Assembly: GCF_003932955.1 (NCBI RefSeq)
Contig: NZ_QOVY01000006.1
Location: 25,028 to 89,027, forward strand
DNA: 64,000 nt
From: Chryseobacterium sp. SC28
GTDB lineage: Bacteria; Bacteroidota; Bacteroidia; Flavobacteriales; Weeksellaceae
Reading direction: 5' to 3'
Shown: positions 1 to 9,582 of the stretch, in pieces
Position numbering within the stretch: the stretch's first letter is position 1
Layout: each line of letters begins with the position of its first letter
Made by a program: the position numbers and the translations under genes
Notes under the pieces: model-generated
The model's database searches: none
Told to the model about the DNA's origin: nothing
What the model saw: only the letters and a program-made list of their open reading frames with translations

Positions 1-1779
1 GGAAGCGGCCATCCATGCGGCGTCCAAAGCTTCGGTTTTAGCTTTTACATCGTCTGCATTTTTAGCTTCGAAAGCCGTTTTCAAGCCAGCAAGAGCCGTT
101 TCGATGGCTGCTTTCTTATCGGCAGACAATTTATCTCCGAATTCTTTCAGCTGTTTTTCGGTCTGGAAGATCAATCCGTCGGCTTTGTTGAAGAGTTCTA
201 CTTCTTCTTTTCGCTTCAAGTCGGCAGCAGAATTTTCCTGCGCTTCTTTTTTCATTCTTTCGATTTCTTCTTCGGAAAGACCGGAAGAAGCCTGGATTTT
301 GATCGATTGTTCTTTTCCTGTTCCTTTATCTTTTGCAGATACACTCAGGATTCCGTTCGCATCAATATCGAAAGTTACTTCAATTTGAGGAACGCCTCTT
401 GGTGCCGGTGGAATGTCTGTTAGATCGAATCTGCCGATTTCTTTGTTATCGTTGAACATCGGTCTTTCGCCTTGTCCTACTCTGATGCTTACGGCCGGTT
501 GGTTGTCGCTTGCGGTAGAGAACACTTCCGATTTTTTGGTTGGGATGGTGGTGTTCGCCTCAATTAATTTGGTGAATACGCCTCCCATAGTTTCGATACC
601 GAGAGAAAGCGGCGTAACGTCCAGCAAAAGAACGTCTTTCACATCGCCGGTAAGAACGCCACCTTGGATTGCCGCACCGATTGCTACGACCTCATCCGGG
701 TTCACCCCTTTGGACGGTTTTTTACCAAAGAATTTCTCGACTTCTTCTTGGATCACGGGGATTCTTGTAGAACCACCCACCAAGATGACTTCGTCTATAT
801 CTTTCACTGTAAGGCCGGCATCAGCAAGCGCTTTTTTACAAGGCTCCATAGTTCGTTTTACCAAGTCGGCAGATAATTGTTCGAACTTGGCTCTGGTCAA
901 AGTCTTCACTAAGTGCTTAGGACCAGTTGCCGTTGCGGTGATGTACGGAAGGTTGATTTCGGTCTGTGGAGAAGAAGACAACTCGATTTTTGCTTTTTCG
1001 GCGGCTTCTTTTAATCTTTGCAGGGCAATGGCGTCTGCTTTCAAGTCCACCCCTTCTTCTGCTTTGAATTCGTCTGCCATCCAATTGATAATGACATCAT
1101 CGAAGTCATCACCACCCAAGTGCGTATCACCATTGGTAGATAATACCTCGAAAACACCGTCTCCTAAATCCAAGATCGAGATATCAAATGTACCACCACC
1201 TAAGTCGTACACAGCAATTTTTTGGTCTTTGTGAGATCTATCCAGACCATAGGCCAAAGCTGCTGCAGTTGGCTCATTAATGATTCTTTCCACAGTGACA
1301 CCAGCTATTTCGCCGGCTTCTTTGGTAGCCTGTCTCTGAGCATCATTGAAGTAGGCCGGTACGGTGATAACCGCCCTTGTCACTTCTTGCCCAAGATAAT
1401 CCTCGGCTGTTTTTTTCATTTTTTGAAGAATCATTGCAGAGATTTCTTGTGGTGTATATTCTCTGTCGTCGATTTTGACTTTTACGGTATCGTTGGGTCC
1501 TTTCACAACGGTGTAAGGCACTCTCGAAATTTCTGCCGCATCATCTTTAAAATGCGTTCCTATAAATCTTTTGATAGAATATACTGTTTTCTTAGGATTG
1601 GTGACCGCCTGTCTTTTTGCGGGATCGCCTATTTTTCTTTCACCGTCTTCTGTAAACGCTACGATAGAAGGTGTTGTTCTTTTACCTTCTGCATTAGGGA
1701 TTACTACTGCCTCCTTACCTTCCATTACTGCGACGCAGGAGTTGGTAGTACCTAAGTCGATTCCAATTATTTTGCTCAT
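1..1779 (-). CDS. dnaK: Chaperone DnaK (Hsp70), 3' end outside the window
   Basis: This is the ATP-driven cytosolic Hsp70 chaperone, which works with DnaJ and GrpE. The N-terminus begins [14 protein letters not shown], the classic phosphate-1 loop. The second signature [12 protein letters not shown] and the third [11 protein letters not shown] follow, and then the substrate-binding domain ([14 protein letters not shown]). About 593 residues are present; the family is usually 630-640, so only the C-terminal lid tail is missing beyond base 1. The start is fixed by the invariant N-terminus. It stands alone and diverges from ppk1. Upstream there is no CIRCE element, but a TGACA-TAT-TGTCA palindrome lies at 1851-1863. 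Identity is certain. Confidence 0.98.
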   Translation of the reverse strand, partial: MSKIIGIDLGTTNSCVAVMEGKEAVVIPNAEGKRTTPSIVAFTEDGERKIGDPAKRQAVTNPKKTVYSIKRFIGTHFKDDAAEISRVPYTVVKGPNDTVKVKIDDREYTPQEISAMILQKMKKTAEDYLGQEVTRAVITVPAYFNDAQRQATKEAGEIAGVTVERIINEPTAAALAYGLDRSHKDQKIAVYDLGGGTFDISILDLGDGVFEVLSTNGDTHLGGDDFDDVIINWMADEFKAEEGVDLKADAIALQRLKEAAEKAKIELSSSPQTEINLPYITATATGPKHLVKTLTRAKFEQLSADLVKRTMEPCKKALADAGLTVKDIDEVILVGGSTRIPVIQEEVEKFFGKKPSKGVNPDEVVAIGAAIQGGVLTGDVKDVLLLDVTPLSLGIETMGGVFTKLIEANTTIPTKKSEVFSTASDNQPAVSIRVGQGERPMFNDNKEIGRFDLTDIPPAPRGVPQIEVTFDIDANGILSVSAKDKGTGKEQSIKIQASSGLSEEEIERMKKEAQENSAADLKRKEEVELFNKADGLIFQTEKQLKEFGDKLSADKKAAIETALAGLKTAFEAKNADDVKAKTEALDAAWMAAS

Positions 1780-1850
1780 TTTATTGGTTGTTTTTTGTTA
1801 TTAATAAATATACTGTGCAATTCTCAATATTTGTACCACGGTAAAAAATG

Positions 1851-1863
1851 TGACATATTGTCA
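1851..1863. promoter_or_regulatory. Palindrome upstream of dnaK, possible stress operator
   Basis: The sequence TGACATATTGTCA is a perfect inverted repeat of 5-base arms around a 3-base spacer. It lies 72-84 bases upstream of the dnaK start, in the divergent gap with ppk1. A regulatory role is inferred from shape and position only. Confidence 0.4.
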
Positions 1864-1959
1864 TTTTAGAACTTTTTTTAAAATTATTAATATAGAAGAA
1901 AGAATTCCGGGAGGTAAAGTTGTACTTTGTCAACCGTTTCTATTTCCAATGAATTTTAC

Positions 1960-1967
1960 TACTTTTG
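1960..1967 (+). promoter_or_regulatory. Candidate -7 box for ppk1
   Basis: TACTTTTG matches the Bacteroidota -7 consensus TAnnTTTG and ends 20 bases before the chosen ppk1 ATG. I see no clear -33 TTG at the usual distance. If it is real, the in-frame ATG at 1850 would lie upstream of the transcript, which supports the start at 1988. Confidence 0.35.
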
Positions 1968-1987
1968 AAATCATCAAAACCAGAACT

Positions 1988-4057
1988 ATGCCACAAGAAT
2001 TCAATCCGCGCGACATTACATGGCTGGGCTTCAACGCCAGAGTCTTGCAAGAAGCGATGGACAAAAGCGTTCCTATTCATCTTAGGATTCGGTTTTTAGG
2101 AATATTTTCCAACAATCTGGACGAATTTTTCCGCGTGAGAGTAGCAGGACTAAAACGCGCGATGGACTTCAAACAGAAAGTCGTAAGTGAATCCTTTTAT
2201 GAGGCACCTTCCAAGATTCTCCAAAAAATAAACAAACTGGTCATCCGTCAGCAAGAGGATTTCGACCGTACTTGGAAAGATGTGCAACGCGAGATGGCCA
2301 AAGAAAAAGTTTTTATAAAGGATCATAAGCATCTCACGCCTTCTCAAAAGGCTTTCGTCTTCAAATATTTTGACGAAGAAGTAGAATCTAATGTGATCCC
2401 GATCCTTCTCCACGACAACAAGCCGATGCCCTATCTTCGGGAAAAGAGTCTTTTCATCGGCATCGCCATGAGAAGAAAGGAATGGCAATACGAGAGCCAA
2501 TATGCCATCATAGAAGTGCCTGTAACGGCCAACGGAAGATTCGTGCAGCTCCCGACAGAAAATCCCGAGCAAAAGGATTTGATGCTTTTGGAGGATGTTA
2601 TCATTTACAATCTGCCTCATATTTTTTCGTACTTCGGATATGACGAGTTCACGGCACATTGCTTCAAAGTAACGAAAGATGCAGAATTCGACCTCGATAA
2701 CGATATCAATACCACGCTGGCCGACAAAATAGAGAAGGGCATCAAAAGCCGGCGAAAAGGCAAGCCCACCCGCTTCGTCTTCGACAAGGAGATGGATAAG
2801 GCCTTACTGGAGTTCCTCATCAAGAAACTGAATCTCAGCAAAAAAGACAGCATCATTCCGGGGCAAAAGATTCATAATTTCAGACATTTTATGGATTTCC
2901 CCGACGTCTTCAAAGCGTATGAAAAACCCGTCGAGAGAACCTCCTTCACCCATCCGGAATTTGCGAACACACAGAGGGTGACAGACGTGATCATAAAAAA
3001 AGATGTTCTGCTCACCTTCCCTTACCATTCCTACGACTCCGTCATTGATCTGCTAAGAGAATCCGCAATGGATCCCGATGTGAGGTCTATCCAAATCACC
3101 GCATACAGGCTTGCGCCCAATTCTAAAATAATCAATGCCCTGATCAATGCGGTCCGAAACGGAAAAGCAGTCACCGTGATGCTGGAACTGAGAGCGCGCT
3201 TCGACGAAGAATCTAATCTGCTGTGGAAAGAAAGACTGGAAATGGAAGGCGTAAAAGTGCTGCTCGGCTTCCCCAACAGAAAAGTACACGCCAAACTGTG
3301 CGTTATCAAAAAAAGAGTGAATAATAAAACCATTCAATATGGCTTCGTGAGCACCGGAAACTTCAACGAAAAGACGGCGAAGATCTACGCCGATCATCTC
3401 ATAATGACGTCCAACAGATCGATAATGGCAGACATCAATAAAATTTTCTTAGCACTTAGTAAACCAAAAGTTGATCCCACAGTCACCCTGAGAAGTTGCA
3501 CCAATCTGCTGGTCTCTCCGGAGTTTATGCGAGCCAAAATAATAGCGCATATCGACCGGGAAATAGAAGAAGCCAAAGCCGGACGAAAAGCCGAAATGAT
3601 CATCAAAGCCAACTCCGTGAGCGACAGGACACTGATCAAAAAACTCTACGAAGCTGCGGAAGCGGGTGTCAAAATCAAAATGATTGTCCGCGGCATCTAC
3701 TGTGCCGTGAACCAAAAGAACTTCAAAGAAAAAATCTATGCCATAAGTATTGTGGACGAATATCTGGAGCACGCCCGGGTGATGTATTTTTATAGCAAAG
3801 GTGCAGAGAATATGTACATCTCCTCCGCCGACTGGATGACGCGAAACTTGGACTACAGAATAGAAGCAGCCATACCTATCTTAGAAAAAAATCTGAAAAA
3901 AGAGTTGAAAGCACTACTGGAAATCCAACTTCGGGATAACGTCAAAGCAAGAATCCTGGACAAAAATATGAGAAATGAATACGTCCAATGCAACTCTGCC
4001 GAAAAAATACGGTCGCAGATCGAAATTTACAAGTTTCTCAAAAATCAGAAATACTGA
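1988..4057 (+). CDS. ppk1: Polyphosphate kinase 1
   Basis: This enzyme reversibly transfers the terminal phosphate of ATP to polyphosphate. The product is 689 residues, the usual PPK1 length. The N-domain begins MPQEFNPRDITWLGFNARVL and is followed by the head domain. The phospholipase-D-like C1 domain carries VHAKLCVIKK, with His434 as the expected phosphorylated histidine, and ELRARFDE just before it. The frame stays open up to an ATG at 1850, but homology begins at the 1988 ATG and a -7 box sits between them. ppx follows after 39 bases, so synthesis and breakdown of polyphosphate are probably co-transcribed. Confidence 0.96.
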   Translation: MPQEFNPRDITWLGFNARVLQEAMDKSVPIHLRIRFLGIFSNNLDEFFRVRVAGLKRAMDFKQKVVSESFYEAPSKILQKINKLVIRQQEDFDRTWKDVQREMAKEKVFIKDHKHLTPSQKAFVFKYFDEEVESNVIPILLHDNKPMPYLREKSLFIGIAMRRKEWQYESQYAIIEVPVTANGRFVQLPTENPEQKDLMLLEDVIIYNLPHIFSYFGYDEFTAHCFKVTKDAEFDLDNDINTTLADKIEKGIKSRRKGKPTRFVFDKEMDKALLEFLIKKLNLSKKDSIIPGQKIHNFRHFMDFPDVFKAYEKPVERTSFTHPEFANTQRVTDVIIKKDVLLTFPYHSYDSVIDLLRESAMDPDVRSIQITAYRLAPNSKIINALINAVRNGKAVTVMLELRARFDEESNLLWKERLEMEGVKVLLGFPNRKVHAKLCVIKKRVNNKTIQYGFVSTGNFNEKTAKIYADHLIMTSNRSIMADINKIFLALSKPKVDPTVTLRSCTNLLVSPEFMRAKIIAHIDREIEEAKAGRKAEMIIKANSVSDRTLIKKLYEAAEAGVKIKMIVRGIYCAVNQKNFKEKIYAISIVDEYLEHARVMYFYSKGAENMYISSADWMTRNLDYRIEAAIPILEKNLKKELKALLEIQLRDNVKARILDKNMRNEYVQCNSAEKIRSQIEIYKFLKNQKY

Positions 4058-4096
4058 ATCGTTTATTTTAAATTTAACCTTTAATCGCACCCCTAA

Positions 4097-4990
4097 ATGA
4101 TAATTGCCGCCATAGATATCGGAAGTAATGCTGCAAGGCTGCTCATCAATGATGTAAAAGAAACCGACGGGAAACCGGAATTCACCAAACTGAATCTTCT
4201 GCGAATCCCGCTGAGACTGGGTTTTGATGTTTTCAGCCACGGAGAGATCGGCCCGGTAAGGAAACAGATGGTCATCAAGACCATGATCATTTTCCGGGAA
4301 TTGATGGAGATCTACAATGTAGAACATTACCGCGCCTGCGCGACCAGTGCAATGCGTGACGCAAAAAACGGACAGGAAATCATCGACATCGTAAAAGAAC
4401 AAGCAGACATCAATATCGAAATCATAAGCGGCGACGAGGAAGCCACACTCATCTACGAAAACCACGTCGCAGAAGGGCTCGACAAGGATTTCGCCTATCT
4501 CTACATAGATGTTGGCGGTGGCTCTACAGAACTCACTTTCTACGAAAACAACCAAATGCAGTACGAGCATTCCTTCGATATCGGAACCATTCGTCTGCTA
4601 AACGGATTGGTTCCGCCAAGCAGCTGGGATACAATGAAAGACGAGATCAAAACTAAAATTAAGACGAAGAAAACACTGGTTGCCATAGGCTCCGGCGGCA
4701 ATATCAACAAGATCTTCACGATGAGCAAAACCAAAGAAGGAAAACCGATGTCTGTGTCCGTAATCAAAAAATATCTGAAGGATATGCAAAATCAAACCGT
4801 CGAAGAAAGGATGCACCAATACGATATCCGCGAAGACCGCGCAGACGTGATTGTCCCCGCTTTGCAGATCTTCAGCAATGTGATGTCTTGGGCCGACATC
4901 AAACAGATATTTGTTCCTAAGATCTCTGTGGCCGACGGCTTGATCCACAGCATTTATGAACAAGTGCAAGCTCGGGAAAAAAAGAAATAA
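4097..4990 (+). CDS. ppx: Exopolyphosphatase, Ppx/GppA family (short form)
   Basis: A member of the sugar kinase/Hsp70/actin superfamily that hydrolyses terminal phosphates from polyphosphate or pppGpp. Family motifs are visible: IDIGSNAARLLI at the N-terminus, ISGDEEATLIYENH, the second phosphate loop YLYIDVGGGSTELTF and the later AIGSGGNI. At 297 residues it is the short two-domain form without the C-terminal HD domain of E. coli Ppx. It lies 39 bases after ppk1. Whether polyphosphate or pppGpp is the preferred substrate cannot be read from the sequence; the neighbour argues for polyphosphate. Confidence 0.92.
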   Translation: MIIAAIDIGSNAARLLINDVKETDGKPEFTKLNLLRIPLRLGFDVFSHGEIGPVRKQMVIKTMIIFRELMEIYNVEHYRACATSAMRDAKNGQEIIDIVKEQADINIEIISGDEEATLIYENHVAEGLDKDFAYLYIDVGGGSTELTFYENNQMQYEHSFDIGTIRLLNGLVPPSSWDTMKDEIKTKIKTKKTLVAIGSGGNINKIFTMSKTKEGKPMSVSVIKKYLKDMQNQTVEERMHQYDIREDRADVIVPALQIFSNVMSWADIKQIFVPKISVADGLIHSIYEQVQAREKKK

Positions 4991-5095
4991 AGATGGTAGT
5001 CTTGGGCGCCAAATCCATTAATTAAATAATAATTTTAAGTTAATTTTCAATTAAAATGATCTTGAAAAGGGCTTCATTAGGAACTTTTATTAAAT

Positions 5096-5117
5096 TATAA
5101 TTAAAGTATAATTAAAG
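5096..5117. repeat. Tandem 11-base AT-rich direct repeat
   Basis: TATAATTAAAG occurs twice head to tail, 50 bases before the start of the secreted choice-of-anchor I gene. It could be chance in an AT-rich gap. Confidence 0.4.
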
Positions 5118-5166
5118 TCTCGCAACAGCATATTTTTCCATCTTTACGGCAATCAAAAAAAGTAAT

Positions 5167-8100
5167 ATGAAAAATAAATACCTTTTCAAGAGTCTTTTGC
5201 CATTTGTTGTATTGTTTCACAGCCTTTTGTCTGCACAGACCTTGGTACATTATTGGAATTTTAACAACAACTCTTCTGTGGCGGCCATTACGGCTCCAAC
5301 GCTATCTCTTCTGAATGGTTCTATCACGGCGGTTTCCACCGGCACAAGCGGTAGCGATACGTATATTGACTACGCCGGCGGCACGGGACAAAACTTTAAT
5401 GTCGATAACTTGAACGCCAGAAACGGAGATCCTGCCGGAACCCATTTGAGATACAATAATCCAATCAATGGCAACATACAATTCCATCTGCCAACGACCG
5501 GATATAACAACGTGGTGGTGAAATTTGCAACGAGAAGATCGGGCTCCGGAGCAGGTACACAAAATTGGTCTTATTCCACAGATGGAACTACCTTTATACC
5601 ATATCAGACGGTGAATCCTCAAGATGCTAATCCACAATTGATTACACTTGATTTCTCAGCAGTTTCGGGCGCTTCCAACAATCCCAATTTTAAATTGAAA
5701 GTGGAGTTTGCCGCAACGGGAGGCGGTTCCGGTGGAAACAACCGCTTTGATAACTTTACCCTTGATGCAACCTTAATCGGTAATACAGATACCACTGCAC
5801 CCTCCGTCACGTATTTTCCGGCGAATGGAACAACCAATGCTTCTACGACGGCAAGCCCCACCATTTCTTTTAATGAGGATGTAAGACTGATTGACAATTC
5901 GGCCATCACGGACGCCAATGCGCAAAACTTGGTGGAATTACGATTAAATAACAGCACCGGAAGCACAGTCGCATTCACAACGACAATCAGTAATAATAAA
6001 ATTACAGTGATCCCCAACGCCGGTTTGCTGCCCAATCAGACTTATTATTTAGCCCTAAAACCAAATCTAGTCGAGGATCTGAGTGATAATGCTGTTAGCG
6101 CCGTCTCCTCATCTACTTTTGCCACCGCCGGAACGACTGTTTCATTTGATAAAACTTTCGTAAAAGTTGATGAGAATTCCGGAACCGTAGCAGTGAAGAT
6201 CAACGTCAACAATCCGTCCAATGCAACAGTCGATCTCGTCGTAAAACCCGCACCTTTCGGTACGGCAAACAGCAGCGATTTCATTTTACAAAATCAAAAT
6301 ATCAATATTACCCCTTCAACCGGGAGTGTCACGATAAATATTCCAATTATTGATGATAATTCGGATGAGCAACAGGCAGAATATTTTGTGGTAGCTCTTG
6401 AGAATCCTGTGGGTACAGCTATCTCCGGCAATGCGACGTCAACCATTTATATTGTAGATAACGACAAAGCAGTGCCGACGCCCACTAAAGAACTTGAACT
6501 CAATTACCTTGGATTTTTTGACCCTTCGGGAAGCAATAATAGTTCGACTGAGATCGTCGTTCACGATCCTGCAACCCAGAGGCTCTTCACCATCAGTGCT
6601 TTGACCGATGTTTTCGATATTATCGATTTCAGCAACCCGGCAACGCCCGCCGTCATTTCGACGGTGAATATGTTGCCTTACGGTGGCATCACCAGCATCG
6701 CCGTAAAAAACGGAATCGTTGCGGTAGCCTCTCCCAACGGAACCGACGCCCAACAAAACGGATCTGTCGTCTTCTTTGATACCGCCGGCAACTTCCTGAA
6801 ACAAGTGACCGTGGGCGTCCTTCCCGATATGATCACTTTCACACCTGACGGCACAAAAGTAATGACGGCCAACGAAGGCGAACCCAACGACGCCTACACC
6901 GTAGATCCCGAAGGATCCATCAGCATCATCGACATCACCGGCGGAATTTCCAATCTTTCACAGTCAAATGTAACGACGCTTTCGTTAGCAGTTTTCAACG
7001 GTCAAGAGGCTCTTTTGGCTGCATCCGGCGGCAGAAAAGTAAAATCTACAAGCACCTTGGCTCAGGATTTGGAACCCGAATATATTGCCATCAGTGCAGA
7101 CAGCCAGAAGGCATGGGTTTCGTGCCAAGAAAATAATGCCGTCATCGAGGTAGATCTATCCACCAAAACTTTAGGCAACATCTGGGGCTTGGGTCAAAAA
7201 GATATGAACCTTCCCGGAAACGGTTTCGACGCTTCCGACAACAATGGGGAAATCCTAATTGCTAACTGGCCGGTAAAAGCCTATTATAATCCGGACGCCA
7301 TGGCTTCGTACAAAGTAGGAACCGCCAACTATATCATCACGGCCAACGAAGGCGATGAGAAAGACCTGAGCGGCTTCAGTGAAAGAACCACCGTGGGCGC
7401 CAGCGGCTATGCTTTGGATGCTACTGTCTTCCCGAATGCTTCTGTCCTAAAAGCATCTTACAACTTAGGAAGATTCCGCGTCACCAATGTGAACGGCAAT
7501 ACAGACGGCGATGCCGAATACGAAGAAATTCACGCTTTGGGCGCACGATCATTCTCTATTTTCAATGCAGATACAAAAACGATTGTCTATGACAGTGGCG
7601 ATCAATTTGAAAGATACGTTGCCGCAAATCATCCGTTGATCTTCAACGCAGACAACGAAAGCAACGATCCCAAAAACAGAAGCCGAGCAAAAGGCCCAGA
7701 ACCCGAAGGCGTGACTCTCGGCACCATCAGCGGAAAGACTTTTGCCTTCATTACGCTCGAAAGAACAGGCGGTGTTATGGTTTACAACGTCACAGATCTT
7801 GCAAACCCAACATTTACAGACTACAAAAATCCGCGGATGACAACTGCGTACGGCGGAGATAATGGTCCCGAAGGTATTACTTACATCGCTCCTGAAAACT
7901 CTACGACCGGCAAAGGCTACGTGGTGGTTGCCAACGAAATCAGCGGAACACTGTCAATCTATGAAGTAGTGCTGTCTCCAAGTTTAGCAGCAGGAGAACC
8001 AAAAGCTGAGAAGGCAACATTCAGCATTTTTCCCAATCCGGTCACCAAAGGAAACCCGCTTTACCTGAACCAAGCAAAGGATTATGACTTGTATGATATG

Positions 8101-8220
8101 TCTGGCAAATTGCTTAGCACCGCAACAAATGCGCTAACCATCGATACTTCAAAACTGGCTACAGGTGTTTACATCGTTAAAACTTCGGACGGTGAGGTCA
8201 GGAGAGTGATTGTAAAATAA
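5167..8220 (+). CDS. Secreted choice-of-anchor I protein with T9SS type A signal
   Basis: A 1017-residue exported protein. A signal peptide ends near LLSAQ (residues 1-23). Next comes a lamin-tail or jelly-roll-like module (about 25-200), a Big_5-type Ig-like domain (about 210-320, TAPSVTYFPANG) and a Calx-beta-like domain (about 325-430, VKVDENSGTVAVKI). A long beta-propeller-like choice-of-anchor I region follows (about 445-935, with MTANEGEPNDAYTVDPEGS and ITANEGDEKDL). The last 70 residues are a T9SS type A sorting domain (FSIFPNPV, then TGVYIVKT). Related proteins are sometimes annotated as alkaline phosphatase-like, but I see no catalytic motif I would trust. A strong terminator follows. 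Confidence 0.88.
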   Translation: MKNKYLFKSLLPFVVLFHSLLSAQTLVHYWNFNNNSSVAAITAPTLSLLNGSITAVSTGTSGSDTYIDYAGGTGQNFNVDNLNARNGDPAGTHLRYNNPINGNIQFHLPTTGYNNVVVKFATRRSGSGAGTQNWSYSTDGTTFIPYQTVNPQDANPQLITLDFSAVSGASNNPNFKLKVEFAATGGGSGGNNRFDNFTLDATLIGNTDTTAPSVTYFPANGTTNASTTASPTISFNEDVRLIDNSAITDANAQNLVELRLNNSTGSTVAFTTTISNNKITVIPNAGLLPNQTYYLALKPNLVEDLSDNAVSAVSSSTFATAGTTVSFDKTFVKVDENSGTVAVKINVNNPSNATVDLVVKPAPFGTANSSDFILQNQNINITPSTGSVTINIPIIDDNSDEQQAEYFVVALENPVGTAISGNATSTIYIVDNDKAVPTPTKELELNYLGFFDPSGSNNSSTEIVVHDPATQRLFTISALTDVFDIIDFSNPATPAVISTVNMLPYGGITSIAVKNGIVAVASPNGTDAQQNGSVVFFDTAGNFLKQVTVGVLPDMITFTPDGTKVMTANEGEPNDAYTVDPEGSISIIDITGGISNLSQSNVTTLSLAVFNGQEALLAASGGRKVKSTSTLAQDLEPEYIAISADSQKAWVSCQENNAVIEVDLSTKTLGNIWGLGQKDMNLPGNGFDASDNNGEILIANWPVKAYYNPDAMASYKVGTANYIITANEGDEKDLSGFSERTTVGASGYALDATVFPNASVLKASYNLGRFRVTNVNGNTDGDAEYEEIHALGARSFSIFNADTKTIVYDSGDQFERYVAANHPLIFNADNESNDPKNRSRAKGPEPEGVTLGTISGKTFAFITLERTGGVMVYNVTDLANPTFTDYKNPRMTTAYGGDNGPEGITYIAPENSTTGKGYVVVANEISGTLSIYEVVLSPSLAAGEPKAEKATFSIFPNPVTKGNPLYLNQAKDYDLYDMSGKLLSTATNALTIDTSKLATGVYIVKTSDGEVRRVIVK

Positions 8221-8252
8221 TAAATCTTTTTTCTTTTTAATTTTCTTTTTTG

Positions 8253-8278
8253 CCTCGGATTTTTCCGAGGTTTTTTTT
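8253..8278 (+). terminator. Intrinsic terminator after the choice-of-anchor I gene
   Basis: A 7-base perfect stem CCTCGGA/TCCGAGG with a TTTT loop is followed by eight T residues, 33 bases after the stop codon. Confidence 0.9.
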
Positions 8279-8415
8279 GATCTTAAACAAATCAACGATC
8301 GCGAAAAGGACACGAATGATTTGTAATAAAAAATTACCTTTATGATGAAAGGATTTCTGCGAAGTTCAACCAATTGTAATTACCTTACATCAATGCTTTG
8401 GCAACCGCGAAGTTG

Positions 8416-8423
8416 TAAATTTG
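8416..8423 (+). promoter_or_regulatory. Candidate -7 box for the LLM oxidoreductase
   Basis: TAAATTTG is a perfect TAnnTTTG match ending 18 bases before the ATG. A TTTG lies 15 bases upstream, shorter than the usual 19-21 spacing, so the -33 element is uncertain. Confidence 0.45.
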
Positions 8424-8441
8424 CGGTAAAAAACGACCGTT

Positions 8442-9461
8442 ATGGAAATAGGAATAGGAATGTTCGGAGATATTTCGCCGGATCCCAAGACAGGAAAATA
8501 CAGAGATGTCAGCACAAAATTAAACGAAATCTTGGAGCAGGTGAAGCTGATGGATCAATTGGGTCTGGATGTTTTCGCAATGGGCGAGCATCACCGCGAA
8601 GATTACGCCGTCTCCTCGCCGGAAATTCTATTGGCCGCCGCTGCAAGCATCACCCACACCATAAAATTAGCGAGCGGCGTCACGGTTCTTAGCTCTGCAG
8701 AGCCCGTGAAGGTTTATGAAGATTTTGCCATCATCGACTTGATTACCAAAGGACGAGCCGAAATCTTTGTGGGCAGAGGAAGCTTCATCGAATCTTTCCC
8801 TTTGTACGGCTACGATCTTTCCGATTACAACCAGCTTTTTGAAGAGAAATTAGACTTATTGTTGAAAATCAACAACGAAGAAAATGTCAGCTGGAGCGGA
8901 ACATTGCGCCCGCCGATGCGCAACCAAACCGTTTATCCCAGAGCTTACCAAAATCGCCCACTGCCTATCTGGGTGGCGGTTGGCGGTACACCGGAATCTG
9001 TCCTGAGAGCTGCAAAATTGGGCTTACCCTTGATTGTGGCAATCATTGGCGGAATGCCGAGACAGTTCAAAAATCTGATTGAATTTTACAAACAAGAATA
9101 TCTGCGAGCCGGCCACGACAAGACCAAAATGCAGATCGCCATCCATTCGCACACCTTTGTAAGCGACGATCCAGAAGTGATTGATCAATACTTTTTTACG
9201 TACAAAGCTCAGATGGACAGGATCGGGCGAAGCCGCGGATGGGCGCCTTTTAGCAAAGCACAATATGAGGCCGGCCGAAGTAGGGATGGCGCATTATTTA
9301 TGGGAAGTGCGGATGAAGTGGCAGATAAAATCAACGACATGAAAGATTTATTCGGACTGACAAGATTTATCGGACATATGGATGTAGGCGATCCGGCGCA
9401 CGATGTGATGATGAAATCCATCGCGTTGTTCGGAGAAAAAGTGGCTCCGCAAGTGCGGTAA
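8442..9461 (+). CDS. Luciferase-like (LLM class) flavin-dependent oxidoreductase
   Basis: A 339-residue TIM-barrel protein of the bacterial luciferase-like monooxygenase superfamily, which uses reduced FMN or F420. Visible family features are the N-terminal strand MEIGIGMFGD, FAMGEHHREDYAVSSPEI (the EHH motif of the LuxA-like group), ASGVTVLSSAEPVKVYEDFA and RAEIFVGRGSF. It is full length. It stands as a single gene behind its own -7 box. The substrate cannot be predicted; LLM proteins range from alkanal monooxygenases to sulfonate and nitrilotriacetate oxygenases. Confidence 0.9.
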   Translation: MEIGIGMFGDISPDPKTGKYRDVSTKLNEILEQVKLMDQLGLDVFAMGEHHREDYAVSSPEILLAAAASITHTIKLASGVTVLSSAEPVKVYEDFAIIDLITKGRAEIFVGRGSFIESFPLYGYDLSDYNQLFEEKLDLLLKINNEENVSWSGTLRPPMRNQTVYPRAYQNRPLPIWVAVGGTPESVLRAAKLGLPLIVAIIGGMPRQFKNLIEFYKQEYLRAGHDKTKMQIAIHSHTFVSDDPEVIDQYFFTYKAQMDRIGRSRGWAPFSKAQYEAGRSRDGALFMGSADEVADKINDMKDLFGLTRFIGHMDVGDPAHDVMMKSIALFGEKVAPQVR

Positions 9462-9582
9462 ATAAAATGACATCCTGCTTTATAAGTTGGGTTGTTTGGT
9501 TCTTCTTTTCAGACGGACTCTTAATCCTGCGAATGAATAATTTGAAGAATCTGCCGAATTATTTGCGAGTTAGAAACTCAAA

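Noticed and set aside
413-1234. A 273-codon plus-strand open frame within dnaK
   Set aside because: dnaK fills this region on the minus strand with all Hsp70 signatures.
1909-1915. GGGAGGT as a Shine-Dalgarno sequence for ppk1
   Set aside because: It lies more than 70 bases from the ppk1 ATG, and Bacteroidota starts generally do not use Shine-Dalgarno pairing.
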